DNA of 64,000 nt, taken from assembly GCA_030267565.1 (NCBI GenBank), contig BRXU01000006.1, positions 4,204,001-4,268,000 of the forward strand, written 5' to 3'. The notes beneath the pieces were generated by a model that saw only the letters and a list, made by a program, of their open reading frames with translations, was not told where the DNA came from and did no database searches. Below, piece by piece: positions 43,564 to 55,200 of the stretch. Within the stretch, counting starts at the first letter, position 1. Each line of letters starts with the position of its first letter. The position numbers and the translations under genes were made by a program. Source of the DNA: Pleodorina starrii (taxonomy: Eukaryota; Chlorophyta; Chlorophyceae; Chlamydomonadales; Volvocaceae).

Positions 43564-44540
43564 TCACACGTCCATTAACCTAGAACAGCCCACTTTGGCG
43601 CCCGTTGCAAGTTGCTTGCGATAATTGAACAGCTCCCTAAAGCCCGAGGATATACAGGGTGTGCTCTCATGCAGCTGACGGCCTCCTAGGATGTCCGCGC
43701 TAAATACGGGGCTGCGTGGGGTAGTCTTCAAATCCTTGCAGACAGACCTGCACATACGCTTGAGGTCGTTGGCGTACCGTCCGGCGTTCTTCTCCGTGAC
43801 TTCAGCCTTTCGCAACCACCAGCAGTTCTTCTTTCAGAGTTCTTCCCTGCATCTCCTTTCACAGCTCTCCTTGGTACCAGTCCATGCGTTGCGAGCACTG
43901 CAGATGTCAGGGTAAATCAGCGTCGCTGAGGAATTGGCGTCACGGTACAGTTAATGTAGCAGGTTAGCAGTAGTTGATTCTGTCGGAGGCCGTTGGCCGT
44001 TAGTAGCAGTTGTCATTTCGGCGGGAAGCAAGCCGTTGCGTGCAGCGTAATTACGCATAGCAGTACTAAGTTGAGTTATCTCCGTCTGATTATACGTTTC
44101 ATACGTAGCATACCTTGGCGGCACCTTCCGGCCGGCTGCGAGGAGTTGCACCGTGCTTCAGGCGTATTCGGAACAAGGAACAAACTTGGCAGGATAAGTG
44201 GCCAACATTGTGGAGTTAGGTCGTACTGAGACAGGATCATGGTTTCGCTGGTGATAAGGCTGTTCCGGCATCAGACCGGGCCCTATGGCGATGTCGTTAT
44301 TATGCCGGAGTGGCGGCATAGCCGTCACCTCCAGGCACTGCTATGCGTAGCTGCGCAGAGGCTTTACACAACTAAGGACTGGTTATATCAATCAATAGGT
44401 ATCTAAGCGGTGATTATCTTGCCGTTATCATCAATCAGCGGAACGGTAAACAAGCCGACCGCGTGCAGGCGGGCCCAAGCGAACATCGCAGGGCACCGTG
44501 TAATTGGTTACGTAGACTCGGACAGCTCACTTTCTTGCCC
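43564..44540 (-). mobile_element. Region of protein-like minus-strand segments, probably TE-derived
   Basis: Three separate minus frames look coding: about 43836-43564 (CWWLRKAEVTEKNAGRYAND, LKRMCRSVCKDLKTTPRSPV), 44151-43951 (RKVPPRYATYETYNQTEITQ, RNYAARNGLLPAEMTTATNG) and about 44540-44408 (CPAMFAWARLHAVGLFTVPL, IDDNGKIITA). None has a recognised domain, and each is bounded by stops rather than clear splice sites. They may be exons of a decayed element. Confidence 0.3.
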
Positions 44541-44738
44541 TGCAGGCTACAAAGCCGCACCGCCAAAGAGGTATTTCATTGTAACGACACCTATTGCCTT
44601 GTCTCTCTTTATATCATGTTTGCCAGTGATCGCGCCGTTTCGTAACGCGTTGGACATCGCGCGTTTGGGTAGTTCGTAGTGCTTACCGCCCAACCTTCTT
44701 GCCTGGAGCCCGTGGTCTCACAATCGCGCAGGTTGAAA

Positions 44739-45732
44739 GCAGGCCAGTACAGAACGCCCCGAGCTCCCCGCCGTTGCCCCTAAGACCATACCCACCGCTC
44801 TCAAACACTTGCACAACGCAACGGTGTTTAAGGACGTCAACCGCCCCGCGCTTGGCGGGAGAGTCGTGCTATCCGGCGTCGCCAAGTACCTGGGAACGCG
44901 CAAGCGCGTCGCCAGGTTCCAGGTAACATACGAGACAGGTGACGAGGAAATTTTAACCAAGGAGGAACTAGAAATCCGCCTGGCCCCGTTGGCCAGTTCG
45001 GACTCCAATAATGATAATTCCAATACTAAAACTAACATATCCAAAACCTCTGCACGGCGCTCTGCGCGTCGTGCGAAAGGTTCTTCTAGTCTGGCCTCTT
45101 GTGCTGTCTCTTGCTCCCCGTCGGCTTCCGACGTGTTGGATGCCCCTGACCGTGATTCGCTGCTCGCGCTGTTGGAGCCAGACTGCGCCCGTACCTCCAC
45201 GGGACCCCTTGGCACCGATTGTCGCTTTAGTGCCGTCACACCCTTCGACGTCGCAGTTCTTCGCGACGCTGTCCGGTGGACTGCCGCGGGCCGAATCTTC
45301 CTTCCTTACGGGCGTGCCGAAGCCGCCCTTGCTTATGTCTTTCCTATTTCATTTGTACCGCCCGATACCGTCCGTTGGGGGCCCCTTGCGCCGGCATTAT
45401 ACACCGCTGCTTCATCTGCTCCCAGCCCTCCTTTGAGCGCGATTGTCGCGGGGGCTTCCCTGGACCCTGAGCTGTTCCTGGCTCTGGGATCGCACTACGC
45501 TTCAGCTTTTGTTTGTGCTCGTGTTCGAGCTAAGTTTGTCACGGACGCGCACCCCGGTCGGGTGTCATGGCTGTCGCGGCTGGAGGCGGCGGGCCGTTTA
45601 CTGGTTCTCTTGGGCGACCCCGGGAGTTTGTGGGTCTTCATTTTTGCAACCGCTGAGATGCGGAAGATGTTGGTCTCCCCTAAGGCAGGGCCTTCATTCT
45701 GGCGCCCGTTAATGCCGGTCATGTTCGAATAA
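44739..45732 (+). CDS. C-terminal part of an unidentified mobile-element-like protein with a Tudor-like block
   Basis: The frame is open from about 44734 (STERPELPAVAPKTIPTALK) through 45732; the first ATG is at 44809. The segment GGRVVLSGVAKYLGTRKRVA, RFQVTYETGDEEILTKEELE resembles the small Tudor/chromo-type beta-barrel block (F.V.Y..GD.E.L...EL) found in plant chromatin readers and at the C-terminus of many retroelement polyproteins. The remaining ~190 residues include PGRVSWLSRLEAAGRLLVLL and FIFATAEMRKMLVSP, with no name I can give. It is intact, next to Helitron debris, and lacks an obvious first exon. Confidence 0.45.
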
Positions 45733-46069
45733 GTTGGTGGTGATGGAGGAAGAATGATGGTTGATGTCGGTAGCAGGGGAAAGGGGTTGGACAGCAACAG
45801 CCAGCTTTCTGCCTTAGACTACAACTTGTCAGCCACAGCAAGCGTGTGTCGCGGCTGTCGCCGCCGTGTGTGTGTGGGTCAGTCCCGGCTGTTGCCGATG
45901 GGGGTGTCGTCATGTCACAATTTTATTTTCTGATTTCGGGAAGGGGAGTGTTTTATCTACGTATTTCAAACCATCGCCAGCCCGTCACGCAGCAGTACCA
46001 GCAGCATCGTCGCCCTTCAGAGCCTCTCAGCAGCTCAGGCGCCCTCGCGGCTGGGGGGGAACCAAGTGC

Positions 46070-46210
46070 GGCCGCCACCTGCGCCGCCGCCACCTGCACC
46101 TCGCCGCCGCCGCCATCTGCGCCGTCGTGCACCGCCGCCGCCGCAGCCACCTGCACCTCGCCGCCGCCGCCATCTGCGCCTCACCTCGCCGCCGCCGCTC
46201 CAGCCTGCAT
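46070..46210 (+). repeat. GCC-rich minisatellite
   Basis: Repeats of CACCTGCACCTCGCCGCCGC and CGCCATCTGCGCC alternate about three times. Frames here are shadows of the repeat. Confidence 0.7.
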
Positions 46211-46439
46211 AGCAGCGCGGATCGTCACCTGCACCTTGCCGTCATGCACTGCCCGTGCCTACAGCGCCTCCGTACGGAAATCCACCAACACCTCCCTCGC
46301 CGGCAAGTCACCTCGCCGCCGCCGCGCACTCGGCCCAACACCAACATCTTCACACACGTGCAAGGCCCAATGGGGTGCTGATGGTAGCCGCTATCAAGCT
46401 TTTACGCTGCCGCTCCACAGCTCACCCGGGCCAGGGTTG

Positions 46440-49281
46440 CAATTAAAAAAAAGGAGGGGGAAATAGGGAAGGGTATAGTAGTAGGCTGGGGGGGAAGCAT
46501 GGGTGCTCGGCGTCAGCAGGCTTATTGATGGACATGGGACCGTGTCGCTTTGTGTACTGAGCGCCTGAAGTGCTAGCGAAAAAAAAGTTGCGCGTTATGA
46601 GCGCCGTTAGTCCGCTGTTTTGTAATGTGGTAGCATGGAGATGCGTGTGGATGCAGTGGATGCTTGGTGGTACCCCTTGTTTGTGTCTCAATCGTGTTAA
46701 CACTTGTGAACTTGCCGTAGCGCCCGTTGCCTGAATAGGCGGCCAGTTGGCCTTGTGGATGTCAGGAAGTCTGTGGTGGATGATTGTAGGATGCCGGTTG
46801 TCAGTAGTCCGCCGTGTCTCGCCATGTCGATTAAGCGTTAGGGTGGCATCTGTCGCGGGTACGGAGGATATTGCGTGTGGCGCCCCATTGTCATCTCTCA
46901 CCCGTTGTACCAACATGCTTTGAGCTGGGGGGGGAGTGAGGCGCCTACGTGGCCGAACCGTCCAGCCGACGGCAGTTTCTCCTGACAGAGACTGTACTGC
47001 GACCGCTGTCCCCACTATTTATGACAATATGCGCATGTGTCAGCGCACCCGGTTCTTTGTGGTGTCAGGGGGCGTTCATTCCGTTACACTGTCGGGAGCG
47101 GGGAAAGGGATCACGATGGGGCGCATGGGTAGCCCGGCGGCCCTTCGCACATCTCACATCCGTGTGTCCCCCGATGAAGCTGCATCCGTTGCATCCAATA
47201 AACACAAAGCGCGAACACGCCGTTCAGCGGGTGAAGCACGAGCAACCATGTGCACGGCGTCGCATTTTAGATGGGCGCCAGACTCGCTGGTTGGCAAAAG
47301 CCGCATTTTTAGGGTTTCGTATTGGTGGTGGTACGTTGTGTGATGTGGGATGTGCCTGCGATTTAGCCATGGCGCATATTTGGTGGCCTAATAAAGCAAC
47401 TCGGTGGCGCACCGGCGACGCATGCAACGCGGAAGGAAAGCCTGTGTGCTAGTAATGGACAAAAGATCGACTTTCGAGACAGCAGCTTGGCGTATTGGCG
47501 TTGCCTTGGCGGCTTTTGGACTGAGTTCGACGGCGCATGTCGTACAGTTTTCAGAGAGTGGGTTGAGTCGAGTGCGGGACTTGGAACCAGATACAAACAT
47601 ACAATGCTGTGAGCCACCGGCGGCGACTATGGAGGGGAACTGCTGGGCTGGATGCCGTCGGGGCCCGGAGCTGGTCCGAAGCGCGCCGTTGAGGGTGGTT
47701 GCTGCGGTCGGGGTTGGCATGCTTCCGGTCCATCCATGTCCGGGCCTGGAGCCCACCGCAACCACAACCGCAACCACAACAACAAATTGGCATCATGCAG
47801 ACCATCATGCGGTGCATTCATCATACATGAGTGTATGCCCTTGGCGTTGGACGCCTGGCCCGCTTTGTCATTTACATGTCAAGTACATGATGCGGACATG
47901 ACACCGGGGGATGGGGGGCAAGAGTAATAGCACCCGTTGTGTGGCGCACGCAGCGGAGAAGCGTGATGGAGGAGGTGTTACCTGCCGCTTTGTCGGTTCC
48001 TTGTTATGTGTTGGCAAAGCTCGCATGCAGCCAGCGGTTACGCCGGCCGCCATCGCCGCCTTTGCCACCATTTGCTGGACTGTAAGCATTGTATTGCTTG
48101 TATGACTATATGCGTAATGGAGAAAGAGCTTCTGATCTGAGGTGCATCCTGTGCGAAGGCGTGCGGTTGATGTCGTTGCGCTGCTGCGAACCTAACCTAC
48201 CGAATGCAGTTACGTTCCAGCCGTTACGGCGGTCGAAGATAGGCTTCGCCGAGTCGTCGGCAAGAGTTGCACAGGGAGATGCGCGGAAAATGCTTTTTAA
48301 CTTCCACAGTGGCTCGCTGGTGCCTCGTATGCGCACACCTCGTTCGATATCTGAGACGGTTACGCATGCCAGCCTTGCCAGCTTGCCAGTTATGCCTTAC
48401 GAGTGATCGCAAGCGACCTTTCTGTGACAGTAGACGCACAGTTTATGTACGTGAGAAGCAAAGCCGAAACAAGTTGAAGGCGCCGAGACCCACGACGACC
48501 CAAGGATGCCAAGTCATGCAGGCAGGCCGCCATGGGATCAGGAGGTCGGAGGAGCAGTAGAATATAACGGGAAGTCGCATTCATTATGCAATTATGCACC
48601 GTGTATGTATATTCCAACGAAACAACGGCTGAAAAATGCAATTTGTCATCCCTGTACACTCTTGCGTAGATGCACACGCAAAGCGCTGGGCTGCCCTAGC
48701 ACCCGTTTGGGCCTCTATATACCTCAGAAGTGATGAAATGGAATTGCAGTTCGCAGTGGGCGTGGCAACCGCAACCTGCATATTGCAAACGTTGGTGACG
48801 ACGACGGCGTTCACCATGCGCAGTCTTCCATATTATCTGATAGGCGACAAGGGCGTATGATATTGGTAATAACCTATGCCTATGAGGTCCTGTCAGCCCA
48901 GGCAAAAGCACTTCGATTAGGATAGAACTTCTGGCTAGAAGTACCGGTAGGCTAGAACTCCGGCACGGAGAATGACGCGTAAGGAGAAAACACCAGTGTA
49001 TGTCTATAGGCATCCATTTAACATTCACCAAGGAAAGTCTAATAACGCAGAGTGCGCGTTACTGCGGCAAAAAGCTTCTTGTCCTGTCCGTACGAACTCA
49101 TGTTTTCCGCGATGCAAACCCAGGCCCGCTATTGCAATGGCTGAGTACCGTTTGAAGTTAGCGTTCACATACATGCCTCCTGCAAGTTGCATTCTTACGG
49201 GACCGAGGAGACGTTTCCTGGCAGCGCCCGCAATGCCGTGATGAACTCTCAGACCCGCATCAGATCGCTGTTAATCTAGGT
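46440..49281. other. 2.8 kb without a supported gene
   Basis: Mixed composition. Overlapping frames up to 167 codons on both strands, for example 47404-47901 plus. None has splice support or a recognisable domain. A short plus frame at 47911-48105 ends in a hydrophobic stretch (AIAAFATICWTVSIVLLV) but has no other support. The right end is upstream sequence of the gene at 49282. Confidence 0.4.
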
Positions 49282-52200
49282 ATGATTTCACCAATCCAGG
49301 ATGTCCCATCCTTGCGGGCTTCGGCGACGTCACGTGAGTTGGAGCGCGTTCGGGCGAAACGGCGTTTGCTTGAGCAGTCTGCAGCAAAGACCGCGCCCTC
49401 GCCTGGAGGAGCTGTGGTAGTTGGGACACAGGTAAAAGTTTTACATGTATTCTATGTCCGGACTCTCCGCCCGCGCGTTGACCGAGAGGAATGCTGAACG
49501 CTCTATGCTTGCAGCAGCACTCTCCGGCAATCCAAAAACCTGGCGATGATCCAGGCAGCCGAAACGCAAGGATCAAAGCAAATGCCCGAAAGCTTCTGGA
49601 CCAGCTCCAGGCCGCTGACACCAGTCTGGGTGATGGTTCACACAATCTCAAGGTGCGCCGTCCTATAGTTTCTCGCCTGCCATTTCGCTCTTTCCATAGA
49701 TCAATGAATGATGCAACCACTGCCGCAGCTCCTCTTCGCGAAGCAGGCGTTGCGTGCGCTGGCGGACCGCCAGGCAGCGGTAGCAGCGGAATCGCACCAG
49801 CGAAAGCTGGACCAGCTCCGGGAGCGACTCGAAGACGAGCACCGGCGGCAGCACCAGCAAAAACACCAGCACTTGCTGCAAACACAGCTACATGCGCAGC
49901 AGCAGTCCCTTGCGCAGACCCAGGTGGTTGCGACAGCGCAGGCCTCCCCTGCTGCGGCCGCCCCCGGTTCCGCACCGGCCCCGCGCGCCCAGCCGTCTCC
50001 CACGCGGCAGGACCATGGGCGCTCTTCACAGTCCCGCCACAGGAGCAGACCGCGGAGCGACCACCGCCGCCGCTCGCCATCGCGGCGGTCCCCATCACCG
50101 ATCGAGGTGTGTTTGCTGGGCGGAGGTGGCGAAGTATTTTCCCGCCGGCCAACCAGCTAGCCAGCTAGCTAGCTAGTTAGCCAGTTCGTTAGCCAGCTGA
50201 CTAGCTAGCTAGTTAGCCAGTCGGGAAAGTTTCTGTGGTGGGGGTGGGGATGCGGTCAGCCCTTGCGTGGTCGGCTGACAAAGCTGCCCTGGCCGGGAGC
50301 AAGGGCCTCGTGACCCCGCCGCTGAAACCACACCACGGTCTGGATGTCGGGGTCCCGCCGCCGAATTCGCCGAAGTCGCGGGGTCCCCATGTCCAATCCA
50401 GAAGAACCCAGGCCTAGCTGCCCGTCTGGGGAGTTGCGGTTACCCCTGAAAACCTTTCTTTCCCTTGGTGTAAGCAAAACATGGGTGTGCGTGCGTGCTG
50501 TTGTTGTTACGGTGTACGTGTGCTTTTGGCCTCGTTTCCCCAAGCCCTCTCGGCTTCGGAGCAACCGCAAGCCGTACCCCTCGCGACGCCGCGTGCCACC
50601 CGTACCTACCTACCAGCACTCCCCCCTTGACTCCTCCCCTGTTCCCGCTCGCCCCCGCTCGCCCAGCCGCAGCGACGCAGCGGCGAGGAGTACGACAGCA
50701 TTGGCGGCTACTCGTACGACAGCGACGTGCAGGGCAGCGACGCCGCGCACGTGCGTGACACGCGCCGTGGCTCCTCTCGGAGCCGGGATCATCCGCTGTA
50801 CGACAACACGCCGCATCGGTCCCGCGGCGGGTCGGCTGCCGCGTCACATCACCGGGGAGAGCCGCGCCACGCGGGGCCGACGGAGGCGGGGGTGCGCGGC
50901 GCCGTGTCGGCCCAGGCACTGTCGGCGCTCTTGGCGGGGCTTCAGTCCCACGGCGTCAACCTGACGTCGGGCCCGCCGCCGCCGGCGGCGGCGGCGGCTT
51001 CGGCCGGTCAGACGGATCTGGCCAACGGGGGCGGCGGCTCGGGCGGGAGGGTCGCGGCGGAGGAGCCGCAGTACGTGCTACTGCCCGACGGAACCGTGGG
51101 TCTGGTGCACACGAGGGTGAAGCCAGCAGTGCTGCAGCCGCAGGCCCCGACACCAGGGCACGTGGCGGCGGCGGCGGCGCCGCCGCCGCCTCACGCCGTG
51201 CCGCTGGTACTGCTGCCGCCTGGCGGCGGCGCGGGCGCGGCGGCAGCCGGCAGCGGCAGTGGTGGCGGCGCACCCTGGCCGTACCCCTTCGGCAGCGGCG
51301 CGGCGCCGCCCTCGCCCTACTACCCTTATGGCGCGCCGCCGTCGTACCCATACCCGCCGCCGTCGCTGTACGGCATGTCCGGCCCCGTCCCGCCGCCGGG
51401 CTACTCGTTCCCATCGCCGCCGCAAGCCGCCGGGACCGGCGCGCCCGCGGCGGCGCAGCCGCAGTACATCTCCCCCTATACTAGCCCTGACACCTACTAT
51501 TACCATCACCATCACCAGCGTTATCAGCAGCAGCAGCAGGGCAGCGCGGACGCTCAACAGCCGCAGCCCGGGGCGCAGGGCTCCACCCTGCAGGAGCAGC
51601 AGCAGGGCCTTCCCTACTCTCACTACCACCGGCCAGGCCCGGGCCGCGGCGGGCCTGGCCAGGGCAGGGACGTCGTCGACGCCATGGCTTCCCACATCCG
51701 TCACTCGATCTCCTCCCTATCCTCTGATCCGTACGGCAACCTGGGCGGCTCGGTCCTGATCGGCGGCCCTAACGGCACCGATGACGGCGCCGGCGTGGCC
51801 AGCGGCGGCGGCGCCGCCGGCCACCGCAGTGGCGGCGGCGGCCCGCCGCCGCCACCGCATCAGACGCAACCGCCGTTAGGGGGCCCCGGCGGAGGGGCCA
51901 CGCTGTCGTCGTCAGGCCCCGAGCACATGCCGGCGCCGGGAAACGGACCCGGTGGTAGCGGAGTTTACAGTGGCGGCCGCTACCACCATCGCCATAGCCA
52001 CAGCGGCGCGGAGTCGCTGCGCTCTCTGCCATCAAACAGCGGCGGCTCCGTTCGCGGCGGCGGCGGCGGCGGCGGCGGCCCGGGGTCGGTGTCGATGTCG
52101 CAGCAGTACGAGGCCACGCTGGCGTCGCCGTCGCCGCGGGACAGTCTGCAGAACCTGGTGAGGCGCTGGTGTGTTTGTGGCTGGTGGTGGTGCCGCGCTG

Positions 52201-55200
52201 CGGACCAGACCGTCTGTGGCGGGGTGTGGGTGTGGGTGTGGATGGGCGGCGGTGGGCTTGCGTGTTGGCGTGGGCGGCTGGTCATGGGCCGCGATCCCCG
52301 GCGGGGGCGTTGCCCGGGTGGGCGGGAGGCATGGCGCGGCCCCGGGGCCCGGGGCGTGTGTACGGCACTCTGGAGAGCTGCGCCGTTGGCCGTACTGTGT
52401 GTGCGACAGCGGGGCGGGCCAGAGGCAAAGGAGCTCACGTGCCGAAACACGCTAAAGGAGCGAGGCGGCGGCAATCTGGCCCCTAGCGCGGATACCGATA
52501 CGGGGCGAACCGGTAAATCGGTGCAGCGGTGAACTGGCGCACCGGCTCGAGAGTCGACGGGAAGCGCCTGGGCGCGTGCACGTGCCATCCAGACGCTCCG
52601 AAACCGAAACTTGTCCCCTCCCTCGCACCCGTACACCCGCACCCGGCCCCGCAGGACAGCCCCGCGTCCTTCCGGGACCTGCCCCGCCGCGGCTCCGGCT
52701 CCGTCAGTCTGTCGCCGCTGCGCGTCGGCAGCAACGCCGGCGGCTCCATCGACAGCGGGCCGCACTTCACTTCCGCCGCTGCCGCCGCCGCCGGCGGACG
52801 CGGCTACAGCGTCTCCGGCAGCCGCCACCGCCCCTCCCCGCTGTACATGTCCTCCGGCGTGTCCTCAGACCCCAACATGCCGCCCGTCGGGCCGTTGGGT
52901 ATGTCCTCAGGATCCAGCTCTGGCGGATCTATTGTACTGCGCGTGCCGGTGGCGGGCGGCGGCGGCGGCGGCGGCGGGTCGATGAGCTCGCAGCTGGCGC
53001 CGCAGGTGGTGGCGGTGTACGGCCTTGCGGGTGGCGGCGGCGGCGGCGGCGGCGAGCAGTCGGGTGGGCTGGGCTCCAACGCCGGGACGGCCACGGGTGA
53101 CGAGCCCTCGCTTCTGCTGCCGACGTTGGGGTCGCCCTCGGGGCAGCGGAGCAAGGTGGGTTCGCGGCGCCTGGGGTGGGCGGGCGGGCGGCCTGGTAAG
53201 GGGCTTGGCACATCAGCTCGGCTGAAAGCGCGTAGTGAAATGAAGTGAGGTGCTTTCCGTCGGCGTCTGCAAAAAAGGAGCGAGGCGGGGTGAGATGAGT
53301 CCCAACGGAAGCGGCAGCATGCAGGCAAGGCAAGTCGGCGCGCGGTCCCAAAGCATCTTGCCCGCAGGCCGACCCAGCCCGACCCAGCCCGTCGGGCCGA
53401 TGCAGCGGCGTTGGAGGGAAGAGAGCACGCGAGGGAGGGAGGGGGAGAGTGAGAGAGAGGTGCTGAAGCTCGCCCGCTGCATGGCCTGGCGTGTTGGGAA
53501 ATGGGGCATACCCCGCCCGACAGCCGAGCCGACCGGTGCCGATCGGGCCGACTTTCATTCCCTCGTATCGTCCCCCCTCCCGCCCCCCCCCCAACCCAAA
53601 AACCACTGTACGGAAACGGACGAGCAGTTGGACGAGCAGGGTGAGACCCCCACCAGCCGCAAGCCCAGCCTCGGCAGCCCCTGGAGCTCATCGGGGCCCT
53701 CGGAGTCAGCCCTCGGCGCCGGCATCGTGATTGGCGGCGGCAGCGGCGGCAGCGCCAGCGGCACGCCGTACCCTTCCGCGCGGGACTTCCTGGCAGACGT
53801 CGGCTCGCGGCCGCCGCTGTACGGCACCTCCCTGCCGTATGGCACGGCCGGGCTGTACGACAGGTACACGGCCGGTGGTTTTTTCGGTGCCACGAGCGGG
53901 CTGTCCGGCCCGAGCCCGCTGTACGGCGCGCCGGGCGCCGGCGTCGGCGCCGCCGCCGCCGGCAACGGCGCCGGCGGCGGCGGATTCGGCGGCTTTGGCT
54001 TGAGGGCGGGGAGTGGCAGCTTGGGTGATCGCGGCGCAGGCGGAGGCTCTGGAGGCCTGGGGCCGCACAGCCCGAGCACTGACAGCATCCGCAGCACTCG
54101 GGGGTACGGCGCTCCGCCGTCGCCGGGGGCGCCGCTGCCTCCGGGGTCGTACGGCGGGGCGTCGGCGGCGGCGGCGGACCTGATGGGTACGAGCTCGGCG
54201 TTGGCGCTGACGGCGGCCATTTTGGAGGGCTCCGCCGCCAGCGCCGCCGCGAATTCGATCATCGCGGGCGCGAGCATGGGAATGTCGCCCGCCGGGGTGC
54301 AGGTATGTGGTCAGTGGAGAGGCTTGTTACCGGTAGGAAGGTGGGTGGGTGGGTGGAAACCGTGCTACGGTATCGGCCGCCGGGCATGTCGGCCGCCGGG
54401 CTTTCAGGTTACTGCCCATATCGAGCGCTGCGCCTCCGGGTAGCCCGATGGGCAGCCCGATGGGCGCCTCGATATGCCGGTACCTTGGCGGCCGGGGTGC
54501 AGATGTGTGAGTGGTCGAGTCGACGGGGCGGTCGACTGTGAATGAAGCTGTGGATGAAGCTCTCTTCTTCACCCTGGTCGGCCGCGCGGAGTGACGCCGT
54601 GGGGGCCTGCGTGCGCCGGCGGCCCCGGCAGCTGCAGTGCAGTCCATCCGTCCGTCCGTCCGTTACTTGTGTCATGTGCGGCATATCCCGGGGGGGGTGG
54701 GATGCCAACGACCTCCGATCTTCACCCTGCGACCTCCACGACCAGTAATCCGCCCTCCCAGTCCCATGCCCTGCCCCCTCCCGGGCCCGTGCTCCGCTTC
54801 CTGCAGGGCCTCAGCCTGCTGGGTCTGGGCAACCTGCACTCGCCCGCCGCGGCGGCCGTGCCCTCCCCCTTTCCCTCCCCCTCCGGCGCGCCGGCCGCCA
54901 GCAGCCTCGGCGGCGGCGGCGGCGGCCCGCCGCCGTCCGCAGGCCTGAGCCGCGGCGGCGGGCTGGGCAGCGAGAGCGGCAGCGCCGCTGGCGCCGGCGG
55001 CCTGGGCTCTGGTCAGCAGGGTGTGGGCGCGACTGCTGCTGCCAATGCGGCGCTCATGGCGCGTCTGTCGCATGCCTCGGGCGGCCATGAGAGCGGCATG
55101 TACCCGCCGAGGACGCGATCCAGGTGGGTCGGTGGGTCGGTGGAGGGGTGCGTGGGCGGGCCCGTGGGTCGGTGGGTCCATGGGTCGGTGGGATTAGCGG

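Noticed and set aside
50727..52532. Extension of exon 4 of the large gene to 52532
   Set aside because: A strong donor at 52158 and a matching exon at 52655 in phase; the extension becomes Trp/Cys/Arg-rich, as intron translation does.
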